From positions 1,860,001 through 1,924,000 of the forward strand of contig CP099514.1 in assembly GCA_025809375.1 (NCBI GenBank): a DNA stretch of 64,000 nucleotides, written 5' to 3'. Shown one piece after another: positions 43,336 through 53,258 of this stretch. The translations under genes were made by a program, and so were the position numbers. The notes under the pieces are model-generated. The model searched no databases. It worked only from the letters and a program-made list of their open reading frames with translations, and had not been told where the DNA came from. The DNA is from Bacillus zhangzhouensis. GTDB taxonomy: Bacteria > Bacillota > Bacilli > Bacillales > Bacillaceae. Within the stretch, counting starts at the first letter, position 1. Every line of letters starts with the position of its first letter.

Positions 43336-43372
43336 CAAAAAGCAGACCGATCTAAAGACCGGACTGCTTTAT
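43336..43372 (-). terminator. Terminator of brxB
   Basis: The imperfect stem AAAGCAGTCCGGTC / GATCGGTCTGCTTT is followed by a T run on the minus strand. Confidence 0.8.
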
Positions 43373-43396
43373 ATTTATTCATTCAAAAGTCACGTG

Positions 43397-43834
43397 TTAG
43401 ATTTCTTCGCAATGCTCATCAAAAGCGGCTTGAAGTTTTGACACTACTTCCATTGGCTCGTGACCTTCAATTTCATGACGCTCGATCATTTTGATCATTT
43501 TCCCATCTTTTAACAATGCAAAGGATGGCGAAGATGGCGGGAAGCCTTCAAAGTATTCACGGGCTCTTGCCGTTGCCTCTTTGTCCTGCCCAGCAAACAC
43601 TGTCAGCAATTGATCTGGGCGCTTATCGTAATGAACAGAATAACTGGCAGCTGGTCTTGCAATGCCGCCTGCACAGCCGCATACTGAATTGACCATGACA
43701 AGTGCCGTTCCTTTTTTAGTCAGTGCTTCGTCTACTTCCTCAGCTGACGTGAGCTCAGTGTAGCCTGCCTGCTTAATTTCTTCTCTCGCTTGTTTCACAA
43801 TATCATTCATAAATAAATTAAAATCAATATTCAT
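43397..43834 (-). CDS. brxB: Bacilliredoxin BrxB (YqiW)
   Basis: A thioredoxin-fold protein that removes bacillithiol from S-bacillithiolated proteins. 145 residues with the unusual CxC active site [15 protein letters not shown] near residue 53, [25 protein letters not shown] and the FDEHC C-terminal Cys. AAGGAG lies 8 bases before the ATG. It stands alone between artP and bmrU as in B. subtilis (yqiW). Confidence 0.93.
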   Translation of the reverse strand: MNIDFNLFMNDIVKQAREEIKQAGYTELTSAEEVDEALTKKGTALVMVNSVCGCAGGIARPAASYSVHYDKRPDQLLTVFAGQDKEATARAREYFEGFPPSSPSFALLKDGKMIKMIERHEIEGHEPMEVVSKLQAAFDEHCEEI

Positions 43835-43989
43835 GTCCTTCCACTCCTTTTGCGTACCAAAACCATTTTAACTCCATCATATCAAGGAATACGCCTGCGG
43901 GCAAATGTGTTGTCTTTTTCCGAACATCGTTTATGGGCTGTCAAATTGGGGAAAAGTGATAATAAAAAACTGAAAGGGAGAACTGCGTG

Positions 43990-44883
43990 ATGGCACAATT
44001 TAAAAAAGCGATGCTCATTTATAATGGAAATGCTGGACAAAAAAACATGGAAAAAACACTCAGTCAAACAGTGCCTCTTCTTTCTTTACATATTGATGAA
44101 CTCATTCTTAAACCAACAAAGCAGCCAAATGATGCTTATGATTTCTGTCGTCATATTGATGAGACGGTGGAATTGCTCATCATATTAGGAGGAGATGGTA
44201 CCGTACATGAATGTATGAACGGTATTGGCGGTTTAGAAAAAAGACCCGCTGTAGCGATACTACCAGGCGGGACATGCAATGATTTTTCTAGAACACTTGG
44301 TATTCCTCAACAGATGCAAAAAGCCGCTCAAATGATTGTAGACGGTAAAGAGAAAAAGGTCGACTTAATCAAAGCAGAAGATCGTTACGTGTTAAACTTT
44401 TGGGGGATTGGGCTGATCGCAGACACGTCCAACAATATTAACGACAAGGAAAAAGCCGTACTCGGCAAAATCAGCTACTTCACAAGTGCGCTGCGCACTC
44501 TGCAGCAAACAAATCCTTTTCACGTACGTATTGAGACAGAAGAGGAAAGCTGGGAAGAGGAAGCGGTCATCGTTCTTGTCATGAATGGACATTTTATCGG
44601 TACAAATAAAATTGATTTGCCTCATGCAGCCATTGATGATGGAAAAGCAGAAATCTTCATTTGCAGAAATACGAGTTTCTCTGCTTTAAAAGAAATCTTT
44701 TCAATGAACCGGGAAGAGCTGGAGGACTTCACCGGCGATCTGTCTCTCATTCAAGCGTCCAATATTCGTATCCACACAAAAGAGGAAATGGATGCTGATA
44801 CGGATGGTGAGGTTTATATGACGGCGCCCTCTTCTTTAGAAGTGTTAAAACAGCATTTGACCTTTATTGTTCCAGCAGAATAA
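43990..44883 (+). CDS. bmrU: BmrU, diacylglycerol-kinase-type lipid kinase
   Basis: 297 residues of the DagK/YegS lipid kinase family. The catalytic motif is ILGGDGTVHECMNGI near residue 65, followed by ILPGGTCNDFSRTLGIP near 92, which is the nucleotide-binding glycine-rich loop pair. The lipid substrate is unknown. ATG 43990 with GGGAG 9 bases upstream is preferred over GTG 43987. In B. subtilis bmrU precedes the multidrug exporter gene bmr and its regulator bmrR; both are missing here, leaving bmrU alone. Confidence 0.85.
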   Translation: MAQFKKAMLIYNGNAGQKNMEKTLSQTVPLLSLHIDELILKPTKQPNDAYDFCRHIDETVELLIILGGDGTVHECMNGIGGLEKRPAVAILPGGTCNDFSRTLGIPQQMQKAAQMIVDGKEKKVDLIKAEDRYVLNFWGIGLIADTSNNINDKEKAVLGKISYFTSALRTLQQTNPFHVRIETEEESWEEEAVIVLVMNGHFIGTNKIDLPHAAIDDGKAEIFICRNTSFSALKEIFSMNREELEDFTGDLSLIQASNIRIHTKEEMDADTDGEVYMTAPSSLEVLKQHLTFIVPAE

Positions 44884-44921
44884 AAAATGCCCAACATCAT
44901 TTTGATTCGGGCATTTTTTTG
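44882..44921. terminator. Bidirectional terminator downstream of bmrU
   Basis: The stem AAAAAATGCCC / GGGCATTTTTT has A and T runs on its two sides and lies between convergent genes. Confidence 0.85.
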
Positions 44922-45190
44922 ATATAGCGTCTGTATAAATATTCAAGTGCATACCCGAGCAGTGTACCAACAAGAAGCGAAATGCCCAATAAGCTATTTG
45001 CTGCTCCTTTAAATCCACCGATCATCAGCAAGCAGTACACAATTTGAATGATTGAAACGATTGATATGATAAGGAGTAATCGTTCAGGATGATTGCGTGA
45101 TTTAGAAATATATCGCAGAAAAGCGAACGCAATTGCTGTGATAAACATGAGTCCAATCGTTAGAAACGCAAAAAAGTCTAGTCCAGACAT
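44897..45190 (-). CDS. Small integral membrane protein (YesK-like)
   Basis: 97 residues, four probable membrane helices (roughly 4-24, 38-57, 60-76 and 78-88), with a KSRNHPERLLL loop and a basic end RRYIKKMPESK. It resembles the YesK-like small membrane proteins of Bacillus, but I am not certain of the family. The function is unknown. AAAGGAG 8 bases before the ATG supports expression. It lies where bmr/bmrR would be in B. subtilis and overlaps the terminator shared with bmrU. Confidence 0.65.
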   Translation of the reverse strand: MSGLDFFAFLTIGLMFITAIAFAFLRYISKSRNHPERLLLIISIVSIIQIVYCLLMIGGFKGAANSLLGISLLVGTLLGYALEYLYRRYIKKMPESK

Positions 45191-45220
45191 ACTATCGCTC
45201 CTTTCTCATCATGTGGAATT

Positions 45221-45248
45221 CCCCCTCTCCATACTGGGAGGGGGAAAA
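45221..45248 (-). terminator. Possible terminator of the bkd operon
   Basis: A GC-rich stem, CCCCCTC / GAGGGGG, lies just after bkdB. No T run follows it on the minus strand, so it may be a weak or rho-assisted terminator or a 3' stabiliser. Confidence 0.45.
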
Positions 45249-45257
45249 TCATCATGT

Positions 45258-46505
45258 TTAGTAAACAGATGTCTGCTCGTCGAAGCCTTCAAGGATTTGT
45301 TTGATTCGTTGAAGGAATCTGCCGCATACAAGACCATCTAGTACTCTGTGATCTAATGAGAGACAAAGATTGACCATGTCTCTTGCCGCAATCATTCCAT
45401 TTACAATCATTGGACGCTTCACGATCGATTCTACTTGTAAAATCGCCGCTTGCGGGTAATTAATGATACCCATTGATTGTACCGAACCAAATGATCCTGT
45501 GTTGTTGACAGTAAAGGTACCGCCTTCCATATCACTTGTTTTGAGCGTTCCTTGTCTCACCTTGGAAGCCAGCTCATGAATTTCTTTGGCGATGCCTTTA
45601 ATCGTTTTTTCATCTGCATCCTTAATGACTGGAACATAAAGAGCGTCATCAGTCGCAACAGCAATCGAAACATTGATCGCTTTCTTCTGCACAATTTTAT
45701 CTCCGGCCCACATGCTGTTCATTTCAGGGAATTCTTTTAAGCCCTGAGCCACTGCTTTGACAAAGAACGCAAAGAACGTCAAGTTAAAGCCTTCTTTTGC
45801 TTTAAACTGATCTTTCAGCTGATTTCTTCTTGCCACAAGGTTTGTCACATCGACTTCCATCATCGTCCACGCATGCGGAATTTCATGTTTACTTCTCAGC
45901 ATATTGGCCGCGATTGCCTGCCGGATCGGCGTGACTGGCAGCTCAACATCACCAGGGACGGCAGATGCCGCTTTTGCTTGAGATGGCTGCGCAGGCTTAG
46001 GTTGAACGGCACGTTCATTGACCGGTGCTGTCTTCTCTTTGACACCGCCGTCTTCAATGAGCTGCAGCAAATCTTTTCTAGTAATTCGGCCGCCTGCTCC
46101 TGTACCTTGAACAGCCGCTAGATCAATTCCGTGCTCATCAGCTAAACGAAGAACTGCTGGGGAGTAACGTTTTTTTTGACTTTGATTCTCATTTGTTTGA
46201 TCTGCTTCAGGCGCTTCGCTTTGCTCAGGTGCTGCTTCTTCTTTTGCACTCTGCTGCCCGCTTCCTTCTACTTCAATTTCACAGAACACTTCTCCTACTT
46301 GCAGCGTTTCGCCTTCCTCAGCCGATAGCTTTGTAATCGTTCCTGTAAAAGATGACGGGACTTCTGCGTTCACTTTATCCGTCATGACTTCCGCAATCGG
46401 ATCGTATTTATTCACATGATCGCCAGGTGAAACAAGCCATTTGCTAATGGTTCCTTCTGTTACACTTTCACCCAGCTGAGGCATTTTCATTTGTTCAATT
46501 GCCAC
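45258..46505 (-). CDS. bkdB: Branched-chain 2-oxoacid dehydrogenase E2, BkdB
   Basis: The dihydrolipoyl acyltransferase core of the branched-chain keto acid dehydrogenase complex, 415 residues. The lipoyl domain carries the lipoylated Lys in VMTDKVNAEVPSS near residue 44; a charged linker, the peripheral subunit-binding domain (YSPAVLRLADEHGIDL...GRITRKDL, about 117-150) and the catalytic domain ending in LDHRVLDGL (His near 386) follow. The start is GTG with AGGAGGG upstream. It is the last gene of the bkd operon. Confidence 0.94.
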   Translation of the reverse strand: MAIEQMKMPQLGESVTEGTISKWLVSPGDHVNKYDPIAEVMTDKVNAEVPSSFTGTITKLSAEEGETLQVGEVFCEIEVEGSGQQSAKEEAAPEQSEAPEADQTNENQSQKKRYSPAVLRLADEHGIDLAAVQGTGAGGRITRKDLLQLIEDGGVKEKTAPVNERAVQPKPAQPSQAKAASAVPGDVELPVTPIRQAIAANMLRSKHEIPHAWTMMEVDVTNLVARRNQLKDQFKAKEGFNLTFFAFFVKAVAQGLKEFPEMNSMWAGDKIVQKKAINVSIAVATDDALYVPVIKDADEKTIKGIAKEIHELASKVRQGTLKTSDMEGGTFTVNNTGSFGSVQSMGIINYPQAAILQVESIVKRPMIVNGMIAARDMVNLCLSLDHRVLDGLVCGRFLQRIKQILEGFDEQTSVY

Positions 46506-46523
46506 TTGAAACCCTCCTCTTTC

Positions 46524-47507
46524 TTAAAACGCCGCTAGCTCTCTCATTTCAGCTTCTACCTTATCCGGGTTAACCATGAAGAATTTCTCCATTGTCGGCG
46601 CATAAGGCATTGCCGGAATATCTGGTCCAGCAAGACGTTTGATTGGTGCGTCTAAATCAAATAAGCAATGCTCCGAAATAATCGCCGCAACCTCACTCAT
46701 GATGCTGCCTTCTTTTGTATCTTCTGTTAACAGAAGCACTTTACCTGTTTTAGAAGCCGCTTCTATAATCGCTTCCTGATCAAGCGGGTACACGGTTCTC
46801 AAATCGAGAATATGCGCGGAAATACCGTCTTTTGCAAGGCGGTCTGCTGCTTGCAGCGCAAAATGGACACAAAGGCCATATGTAATGACCGTGATATCAT
46901 CGCCTTCACGTTTCACATCTGCTTTTCCAATCGGAAGTGTGTAATCTTCTTCAGGCACTTCTCCTTTAATCAGGCGGTATGCACGTTTATGTTCAAAGAA
47001 CAATACAGGATCTGGATCACGCACTGCAGCCTTTAAAAGACCTTTGACATCATAGGGTGTAGAAGGCATGACAATCTTCAAACCCGGCTGGTTCGCAAAA
47101 ATAGCTTCGACCGATTGTGAATGATAAAGTGCCCCGTGCACACCGCCCCCGTAAGGTGCGCGAATGACCATTGGACAGCTCCAATCATTATTTGATCGGT
47201 ATCTAATTTTTGCAGCCTCTGAAATGATTTGGTTGATTGCAGGCATAATGAAATCCGCAAATTGCATTTCTGCAATTGGGCGCATTCCATACATTGCTGC
47301 CCCAATACCTACTCCCGCAATGGCTGATTCTGCAAGAGGTGTATCCATGACGCGCGCTTCTCCAAATTGCTCGTAAAGACCCGCTGTCGCTTTAAATACG
47401 CCGCCTTTTTTCCCGACATCCTCTCCGAGCACAAACACTTTCGGATCACGTTCCATTTCTTCTTTCATCGCCAGTGTAATGGCGTCTATATATGACATAA
47501 CAGGCAT
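46524..47507 (-). CDS. bkdAB: Branched-chain 2-oxoacid dehydrogenase E1 beta, BkdAB
   Basis: The beta subunit of the thiamine-diphosphate E1 decarboxylase acting on 2-oxoisovalerate, 2-oxoisocaproate and 3-methyl-2-oxovalerate. 327 residues; FVLGEDVGKKGGVFKAT at the start, APYGGGVHGALYHSQS near residue 130 and the C-terminal transketolase domain with DLRTVYPLD. AAGGGGG lies upstream of the ATG. It starts 12 bases after bkdAA, whose product is its obligate partner. Confidence 0.95.
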   Translation of the reverse strand: MPVMSYIDAITLAMKEEMERDPKVFVLGEDVGKKGGVFKATAGLYEQFGEARVMDTPLAESAIAGVGIGAAMYGMRPIAEMQFADFIMPAINQIISEAAKIRYRSNNDWSCPMVIRAPYGGGVHGALYHSQSVEAIFANQPGLKIVMPSTPYDVKGLLKAAVRDPDPVLFFEHKRAYRLIKGEVPEEDYTLPIGKADVKREGDDITVITYGLCVHFALQAADRLAKDGISAHILDLRTVYPLDQEAIIEAASKTGKVLLLTEDTKEGSIMSEVAAIISEHCLFDLDAPIKRLAGPDIPAMPYAPTMEKFFMVNPDKVEAEMRELAAF

Positions 47508-47519
47508 TTTTCTTCCCCC

Positions 47520-48512
47520 TTACTCCGCATACACATAACGAAGTGCGCTTTCTGCATCAGCATAAGCTGCGTTTTCCGCTTCATCAGTGGCTTCGTTAAC
47601 GATTTGTATGATTTCTTTTGTCATCTCTTCTTTCATTTCAGGAGTCATGACGTTTCCTTCAATTAAATACGTTTCATATTGGATGAGCGGATCTTTCTTT
47701 CTTGCTTCGAGCACTTCTTCTTTTTCTCGATAGCTTGAATCATCGTCATCACTTGAATGCGCAGTTAAACGGTAAGAGATTGTTTCAATCAATGTCGGAC
47801 CTTCACCTCTAGCCGCACGGTCTCTCGCTTTTTTGACAACGGCATATACTTCGAGCGGATCATTTCCATCAACAGTTACGCCAGGCATCCCATACCCAAT
47901 CGCACGATCTGAAATGCGTTCACAGGCCACTTGTTTGTCATATGGCACGGAAATCGCGTACTTATTGTTTTCACACATGAAAATAACAGGCAGTTTATGC
48001 ACAGCAGCGAAGTTAGCACCTTCGTGAAAATCTCCTTGGTTTGATGAGCCTTCACCGAACGTAACGAAACTGACGAAGTTTTTCTGCTCTAATCGTCCAG
48101 CAAGGGCAATCCCTACCGCGTGAGGAACCTGTGTTGTTACAGGAGATGATCCGGTCACAATTCGATTTGCTTTTTGCCCAAAATGCCCCGGCATTTGTCT
48201 CCCGCCTGAGTTTGGATCGTCTTGTTTTGCGAAACCAGACATCATTAAGTCTTTTGCAGTCATCCCAAAAGCAAGGACAACCCCCATATCACGATAGTAA
48301 GGTAAGACGTAATCTTCTTCTCTATTAAGAGCAAATGCAGCGCCGACTTGCTGCGCTTCCTGTCCTTGACAGGAAATGACGAATGGAATTTTCCCTGAAC
48401 GATTTAAAAGCCACATCCGTTCATCAATTTTTCTTGCTAGAAGCATTGTTCTATATATATCAATTGCTTGTTCATCTGATAATCCTAATTCCTGATGACG
48501 CATGTTACTCAT
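47520..48512 (-). CDS. bkdAA: Branched-chain 2-oxoacid dehydrogenase E1 alpha, BkdAA
   Basis: The thiamine-diphosphate-binding alpha subunit of E1, 330 residues. The ThDP motif GEGSSNQGDFHEG...ENNKYAISVP lies near residues 162-196, and the phosphorylation-loop-like RLTAHSSDDDDSSYR near 260-275. Two ATGs are in frame; the second (48512) is preferred because it aligns with the B. subtilis start (MSxNRHQxLGL) and has the better spacing from GGAGGG. It lies 17 bases downstream of lpdV. Confidence 0.94.
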   Translation of the reverse strand: MSNMRHQELGLSDEQAIDIYRTMLLARKIDERMWLLNRSGKIPFVISCQGQEAQQVGAAFALNREEDYVLPYYRDMGVVLAFGMTAKDLMMSGFAKQDDPNSGGRQMPGHFGQKANRIVTGSSPVTTQVPHAVGIALAGRLEQKNFVSFVTFGEGSSNQGDFHEGANFAAVHKLPVIFMCENNKYAISVPYDKQVACERISDRAIGYGMPGVTVDGNDPLEVYAVVKKARDRAARGEGPTLIETISYRLTAHSSDDDDSSYREKEEVLEARKKDPLIQYETYLIEGNVMTPEMKEEMTKEIIQIVNEATDEAENAAYADAESALRYVYAE

Positions 48513-48529
48513 CATGTTTCCCTCCTTGA

Positions 48530-49954
48530 TTAAAAATGGATCGCCTTCCCGTCAACAGCAAGGGCTGCCTCGCCAATCGCTTCTGATAAGGTCGGATGCG
48601 GGTGTATTGTCTGCCCCACTTCCCACGGGGTTGCATCAAGTACTTTGGCTAATCCAGCTTCAGATATCATATCTGTTACATGAGGACCAATCATATGAAT
48701 TCCTAAAATATCATCTGTGTTTTGATCGGCAATGATTTTGACGAATCCATCAGACTCCCCGTACACAAGCGCTTTTCCAATCGCCATAAATGGAAATTTT
48801 CCTATTTTGATTTCAAAGCCCTGCTCTTTTGCTGCCTGTTCAGTGAGTCCAACACTAGCGGTTTCTGGGTGAGAGTAGACACATTTAGATACGAGCGATT
48901 CATCAAGCGGCTTTGGATCTTTCCCAGCCATATGTTCTACTGCAATCATTCCTTCGTGTGAAGCCACATGTGCCAGCTGAAGCCCGCCGATAACATCTCC
49001 TATTGCGTAAATATGCGATTCTTTCGTTTGATAATGTTCATTCACAACAATGCCTTGTTTTTCGGTTTGGATGTCCGTGTTTTCAAGACCTATGCCTTCG
49101 ATATTAGGTACTCTGCCGACTGAAAGAAGAAGTTTTTCTGCTTCAAACGTCTGAATGTCTCCATCCTTTTCCGCTTGAATTGTCACGAGATTTCCCTGCT
49201 TTTCTACACGATCTGGCAGTACTTTTGCATTTGTCACAAAAGAGATGCCTTTTTTAGATAATAGCTTTTCCATTTCTTTAGAAATGTCATGATCCTCTGT
49301 TGGCAAAATGCGGTCTGCAAACTCAATCACAGTAACGTTCACACCAAAATCATTGAGCATGGACGCCCACTCGATTCCGATCACCCCGCCTCCGACAATC
49401 AGCATCGACTGCGGAAGCTCTGACAGTTCAAGTGCATCATCTGATGTGAGGATGTGTGTTCCATCTGCTTCAAGCCCTGGCAGCACCCGCGGTCTTGATC
49501 CTGTCGCGATGATGACCTGCTTTGGAATGAGCATTTCATTTTCCTCTCCATTTGCCATTTCTACGGAGATCGTTCCTGGCATTGGCGAAAAGATAGATGG
49601 GCCAAGAATACGGCCGATCCCTTCATATACATCTATTTTTCCTTGTTTCATTAAGTGTTTAACGCCGCCTGCCAGTTTTTCGACAATCTCTGTTTTTCTT
49701 TTCTGCACATTGGTAAATTTTAAGGCAATGCCGCCTGCCTCAACACCAAAATCAACTGCGCGTTTAACGGTTTGATAAACTTCTGCACTTCTGAGCAGCG
49801 CTTTAGACGGAATGCAACCTTTATGAAGACATGTTCCGCCAAGCTTCTCTTTTTCTACAACTGCTGTTTTCAATCCAAGCTGTGAGGCACGGATGGCTGC
49901 TACATAGCCGCCTGTGCCTCCACCAAGAATGACGAGGTCATATTCAGTTGCCAT
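48530..49954 (-). CDS. lpdV: Dihydrolipoyl dehydrogenase of the bkd complex, LpdV
   Basis: The E3 flavoprotein that reoxidises dihydrolipoyl groups with NAD+. 474 residues: FAD motif [13 protein letters not shown], redox disulfide C42/C47 in [16 protein letters not shown] motif [13 protein letters not shown] near 180 and the interface His-Glu in [14 protein letters not shown] near 450. Its start overlaps the buk stop by 11 bases, so translation is coupled. AAAGGTG lies 9 bases before the ATG. Confidence 0.95.
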   Translation of the reverse strand: MATEYDLVILGGGTGGYVAAIRASQLGLKTAVVEKEKLGGTCLHKGCIPSKALLRSAEVYQTVKRAVDFGVEAGGIALKFTNVQKRKTEIVEKLAGGVKHLMKQGKIDVYEGIGRILGPSIFSPMPGTISVEMANGEENEMLIPKQVIIATGSRPRVLPGLEADGTHILTSDDALELSELPQSMLIVGGGVIGIEWASMLNDFGVNVTVIEFADRILPTEDHDISKEMEKLLSKKGISFVTNAKVLPDRVEKQGNLVTIQAEKDGDIQTFEAEKLLLSVGRVPNIEGIGLENTDIQTEKQGIVVNEHYQTKESHIYAIGDVIGGLQLAHVASHEGMIAVEHMAGKDPKPLDESLVSKCVYSHPETASVGLTEQAAKEQGFEIKIGKFPFMAIGKALVYGESDGFVKIIADQNTDDILGIHMIGPHVTDMISEAGLAKVLDATPWEVGQTIHPHPTLSEAIGEAALAVDGKAIHF

Positions 49955-51065
49955 GACTTGTCACACCTTTCTCCATCCGTTGATCATTTGGATATTCTTT
50001 CGGTGATTCTTCTTCTTTTAAAATACGAAGCGCACCTTCTGCTAACGATTGCAGCTCATTTTCACCTGGATACACGACAACATCTGAAATCCAGTCAATA
50101 TATCCGCGGATACTTGACGTTATTTGTTTGCTGTACGCAAGTCCGCCTGTCAATACAATAACGTCAACTGCTCCTTTTAAAACAGCGCTAGCCGCACCGA
50201 TTTCCTTGGCAATTTGATAGCACATTGCTTCATAAATGAGTGCTGCCCGCTCATCACCTGCTTCAATCATGCGTTCTACTTTTACAGCGTCTGTCGTGCC
50301 AAGATAGCCCGCAAGTCCGCCTTCGCCAATAATGCGTTTGAGCATTTCCTCTTGGGTATACTCACCCGAAAAACAAAGATTCACGAGGTCACCTGTCGGC
50401 AGGGTTCCCGCACGCTCAGGGCTGAAAGGTCCTTCGCCATGCAGACCGTTATTGACATCGATGACTTTTCCTTTTTCATGTACACCAATGGTGATACCGC
50501 CGCCCATATGAGTAATAATCATGTTCAAATCTTCGTAACTTTTTCCAAAAGAAGCGGCTGTTTTTCTTGCGACCGCTTTTTGATTTAATGCATGAAAAAT
50601 GCTTTTTCTTTCGATCGTTGGCAGCCCTGAAATACGAGCAATTGGCTTTAGTTCATCTACCACCACTGGATCGACAATAAAAGCTGGGATATTCAGGCCA
50701 AGAGCAATTTCTCTTGCAATGATTCCGCCGAGATTGGATGCGTGCTGGCCGGCATATCCTTCTTTCAGGTCTTTCACCATTTGCTCATTGACTTCATATG
50801 TGCCTCCTTCAATCGGACGAAGGAGACCGCCGCGCCCGCAAACTGCATCAAACTTTGAGATATTCATCCCCTGTTCATGCAGTGTTTTCAATATGGTTTC
50901 TTTACGGAATGAAAATTGATCAATGATATGAGGAAACTGCTTTAATTCCTCATCTGTATGTCTAAGTGTCGTTTCAAAAATAGAACGTTCATTGTGAAAC
51001 ACACCGATTTTTGTTGAAGTAGAGCCAGGATTAATTGTGAGAATACGCCATTCTTTTGTCAGCAA
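49944..51065 (-). CDS. buk: Butyrate (branched-chain fatty acid) kinase
   Basis: Converts acyl phosphate plus ADP to fatty acid plus ATP (ASKHA acetokinase family), after Ptb makes the acyl phosphate. 373 residues: [16 protein letters not shown] at the start, [15 protein letters not shown] near residue 190 and [13 protein letters not shown] near 313. The TTG at 51065 is preferred because GGAGG lies 8 bases upstream; the TTG at 51071 is only 2 bases from that site. It lies third in the operon, after ptb and bcd. Confidence 0.93.
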   Translation of the reverse strand: MLTKEWRILTINPGSTSTKIGVFHNERSIFETTLRHTDEELKQFPHIIDQFSFRKETILKTLHEQGMNISKFDAVCGRGGLLRPIEGGTYEVNEQMVKDLKEGYAGQHASNLGGIIAREIALGLNIPAFIVDPVVVDELKPIARISGLPTIERKSIFHALNQKAVARKTAASFGKSYEDLNMIITHMGGGITIGVHEKGKVIDVNNGLHGEGPFSPERAGTLPTGDLVNLCFSGEYTQEEMLKRIIGEGGLAGYLGTTDAVKVERMIEAGDERAALIYEAMCYQIAKEIGAASAVLKGAVDVIVLTGGLAYSKQITSSIRGYIDWISDVVVYPGENELQSLAEGALRILKEEESPKEYPNDQRMEKGVTSHGN

Positions 51066-51098
51066 AAACAAAACCTCCGTTTCAACTCATTCCTCAAA

Positions 51099-52193
51099 TT
51101 AGCGACGGCTTAAAATATGTTGACCATTTTGCAAGAATTGACTTCTTGATTTGCGCATTCTTTCAATTCGCTCTTCAGCTAAACGGTCTGCCGCTTTATA
51201 AGTTGGAATCGCATCACGGTTTGAAATTTCAATCACACGTTCAATATTTTGATAAATGCCTTCAACTTTTTTCATCGCACGATCTGCATTATAGCCATAA
51301 AGCTCATCAGCAACGTTAATCACACCGCCAGCATTGATCACATAATCAGGAGCATATACAATTCCCATTTCATGGATAAGGTCTCCGTGATGTGTTTCTC
51401 TCAGCTGGTTATTTGCAGCACCTGCAATCACCTTTGCTTTTAACTTAGGAATGGTCACATCGTTAATGGTTGCACCAAGTGCGCATGGTGCATAAATATC
51501 ACATGCTTGATCATAAATATCGTCAGGGTCGACTGCTTTTGCGCCGAAGTCTTCAACAGCTCGCTTTACGGAGTCTTTGTTGATATCTGTGACAATAAGC
51601 TGTGCGCCTTCTTCGTGCAGATGTTTACAAAGGTTGTAAGCGACATTTCCAACACCTTGGACGGCAATTGTTTTTCCTTCTAATGAATCGGTCCCAAATG
51701 CAGCTTTGGCAGCGGCTTTCATCCCTTTATATACACCGTAAGCAGTGACTGGAGACGGATTTCCTGATGAACCAAATGCAGGAGAGATACCTGTGACAAA
51801 ATCTGTTTCTTCATGAATGAGATCCATATCTTCTACCGTTGTACCAACATCTTCCGCTGTAATATAGCGGCCATTCAGCCCTTGAATGAAACGTCCAAAT
51901 GCACGGAACATTTCTTCATTTTTTTCTTTTCTCGGGTCGCCGATGATGACCGTTTTTCCGCCGCCCAGATTAAGGCCTGCCGCCGCGTTTTTATAAGTCA
52001 TTCCTCTTGCTAGACGCAGTGCATCTTCAATTGCTGCTTCCTCGTTTTCATACGTCCACATTCTCGTTCCGCCTAGGGCTGGCCCAAGTGTTGTATCATG
52101 AATTGCAATAATGGCTTTTAAGCCAGACTGCTCATCCTGACAAAATACAAGCTGTTCATAATCGTATCGTTCCATATATTTAAAAAGTTCCAT
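51099..52193 (-). CDS. bcd: Leucine dehydrogenase Bcd
   Basis: An NAD+-dependent oxidative deaminase of leucine, valine and isoleucine that supplies the branched-chain 2-oxo acids to BkdAA/AB. 364 residues: [11 protein letters not shown] and the catalytic Lys in [16 protein letters not shown] near residue 80, then the Rossmann motif [11 protein letters not shown] near 182 and AGAANNQL near 255. AGGAGG lies 9 bases before the ATG. Confidence 0.96.
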   Translation of the reverse strand: MELFKYMERYDYEQLVFCQDEQSGLKAIIAIHDTTLGPALGGTRMWTYENEEAAIEDALRLARGMTYKNAAAGLNLGGGKTVIIGDPRKEKNEEMFRAFGRFIQGLNGRYITAEDVGTTVEDMDLIHEETDFVTGISPAFGSSGNPSPVTAYGVYKGMKAAAKAAFGTDSLEGKTIAVQGVGNVAYNLCKHLHEEGAQLIVTDINKDSVKRAVEDFGAKAVDPDDIYDQACDIYAPCALGATINDVTIPKLKAKVIAGAANNQLRETHHGDLIHEMGIVYAPDYVINAGGVINVADELYGYNADRAMKKVEGIYQNIERVIEISNRDAIPTYKAADRLAEERIERMRKSRSQFLQNGQHILSRR

Positions 52194-52219
52194 TGTGTTA
52201 TTCCTCCTATTACTTCCGC

Positions 52220-53113
52220 TTAATTTGATGTACAGATGGCAAGCGCAATTGAATAAAGTTTACTTTCGGCTGAATCAGACCGGCTTGTTAAAGCAATCGG
52301 TGCCTTCGCTCCTGCCACCACAGCTCCCACCTTCGCATGTGCAAAGTAGATGAGAGATTTATAAAGAATGTTTCCTGCCTCAATTGTTGGCACAAGCAAA
52401 ATATCTGCATGACCGGCTACATCACTCGTAATATTTTTATGAGAAGCTGCCGTTTGAGAAATGGCATTATCTAAAGCAAGAGGCCCATCAATCAAGCATC
52501 CAGAAATTTGCCCCCGCCGATTCATTTGCGCAAGACTTGCCGCAGTCAAAGTTGAATCCATTGCCGGATTAACGACCTCGACTGCAGACAACACTGCAAC
52601 CTTTGGCATGTCGTTTCCGACAGCTTGTGCTACTTGAACAGAATTGATCGTAATCTCTTTCAACATGTTTAAATCGGGCCTGATGTTCATCGCAGAATCC
52701 GTGACATAAATAAAGCGGTCAAAACCCGGTACTTCAAATGCTGCGACATGTGATAAGACACTTGCTGTCCTGAGCCCATATTCTTTATGCAGTACCGCTT
52801 TTAGAAGAACGGCTGTCGGGACATGCCCCTTCATCAAAATATCTGCATGCTTCTCGCTCACTGCCTGTACGGCAATTTTGGCAGACTCTTCGGGAGAATC
52901 TGAATGAATAATATCTATCCAGCTCTCATTGATTTCATGCTGTTTCACTAGCTCCTTCAGGTTGCGTTTGTTCCCAACCAGTAGAAAGCGAGCGACCTTT
53001 CGTTCAATTGCCATCTTGATGGCACGAAGCACTTCTTCGTCTTCTGCATGAGCCACAGCCGCCGTTTTATTCTGCAGATGGGCGGCTTTCGTAATCAGAT
53101 CGTCAAGCTTCAT
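52220..53113 (-). CDS. ptb: Phosphate butyryltransferase Ptb
   Basis: Exchanges CoA of branched-chain or butyryl-CoA for phosphate. 297 residues of the phosphate acetyl/butyryltransferase fold: [16 protein letters not shown] near residue 90, [18 protein letters not shown] near 135 and [35 protein letters not shown] (shown in the C-terminal third) are typical blocks. AAAGGTGG lies upstream of the ATG. It is the first gene of the seven-gene operon, directly behind a sigma-54 promoter. Confidence 0.94.
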   Translation of the reverse strand: MKLDDLITKAAHLQNKTAAVAHAEDEEVLRAIKMAIERKVARFLLVGNKRNLKELVKQHEINESWIDIIHSDSPEESAKIAVQAVSEKHADILMKGHVPTAVLLKAVLHKEYGLRTASVLSHVAAFEVPGFDRFIYVTDSAMNIRPDLNMLKEITINSVQVAQAVGNDMPKVAVLSAVEVVNPAMDSTLTAASLAQMNRRGQISGCLIDGPLALDNAISQTAASHKNITSDVAGHADILLVPTIEAGNILYKSLIYFAHAKVGAVVAGAKAPIALTSRSDSAESKLYSIALAICTSN

Positions 53114-53152
53114 ATATGTCCACCTTTCCTTGTGCTCGGTTCATATTTTATA

Positions 53153-53169
53153 TGCAAGTTCCGTGCCAG
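53153..53169 (-). promoter_or_regulatory. Sigma-54 (SigL) promoter of the ptb-bkd operon
   Basis: The minus strand reads CTGGCACGGAACTTGCA, a full match to the -24/-12 consensus TGGCAC-N5-TTGCA, 40 bases before the ptb start. Confidence 0.92.
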
Positions 53170-53208
53170 TTTGACATGCAGTGATCATGAGGGTTTGCAT
53201 GACATTCG

Positions 53209-53258
53209 TGCAATCTTTTGCAGGTTGCATGCATTTTATTGCATGCTATCTTTTGCAA
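53209..53258 (-). promoter_or_regulatory. Candidate BkdR upstream activating sequences
   Basis: Two near-direct repeats on the minus strand, TTGCAAAAGATAGCATGCAA (53258-53239) and CTGCAAAAGATTGCA (53223-53209), lie about 50-90 bases upstream of the -24 element. The first overlaps the end of bkdR. Binding by BkdR is inferred from position. Confidence 0.6.

Noticed and set aside
49308-49775. A 155-codon Ser/Pro-rich frame antisense to lpdV
   Set aside because: A long frame produced by codon bias opposite lpdV; no ribosome site and no homology.
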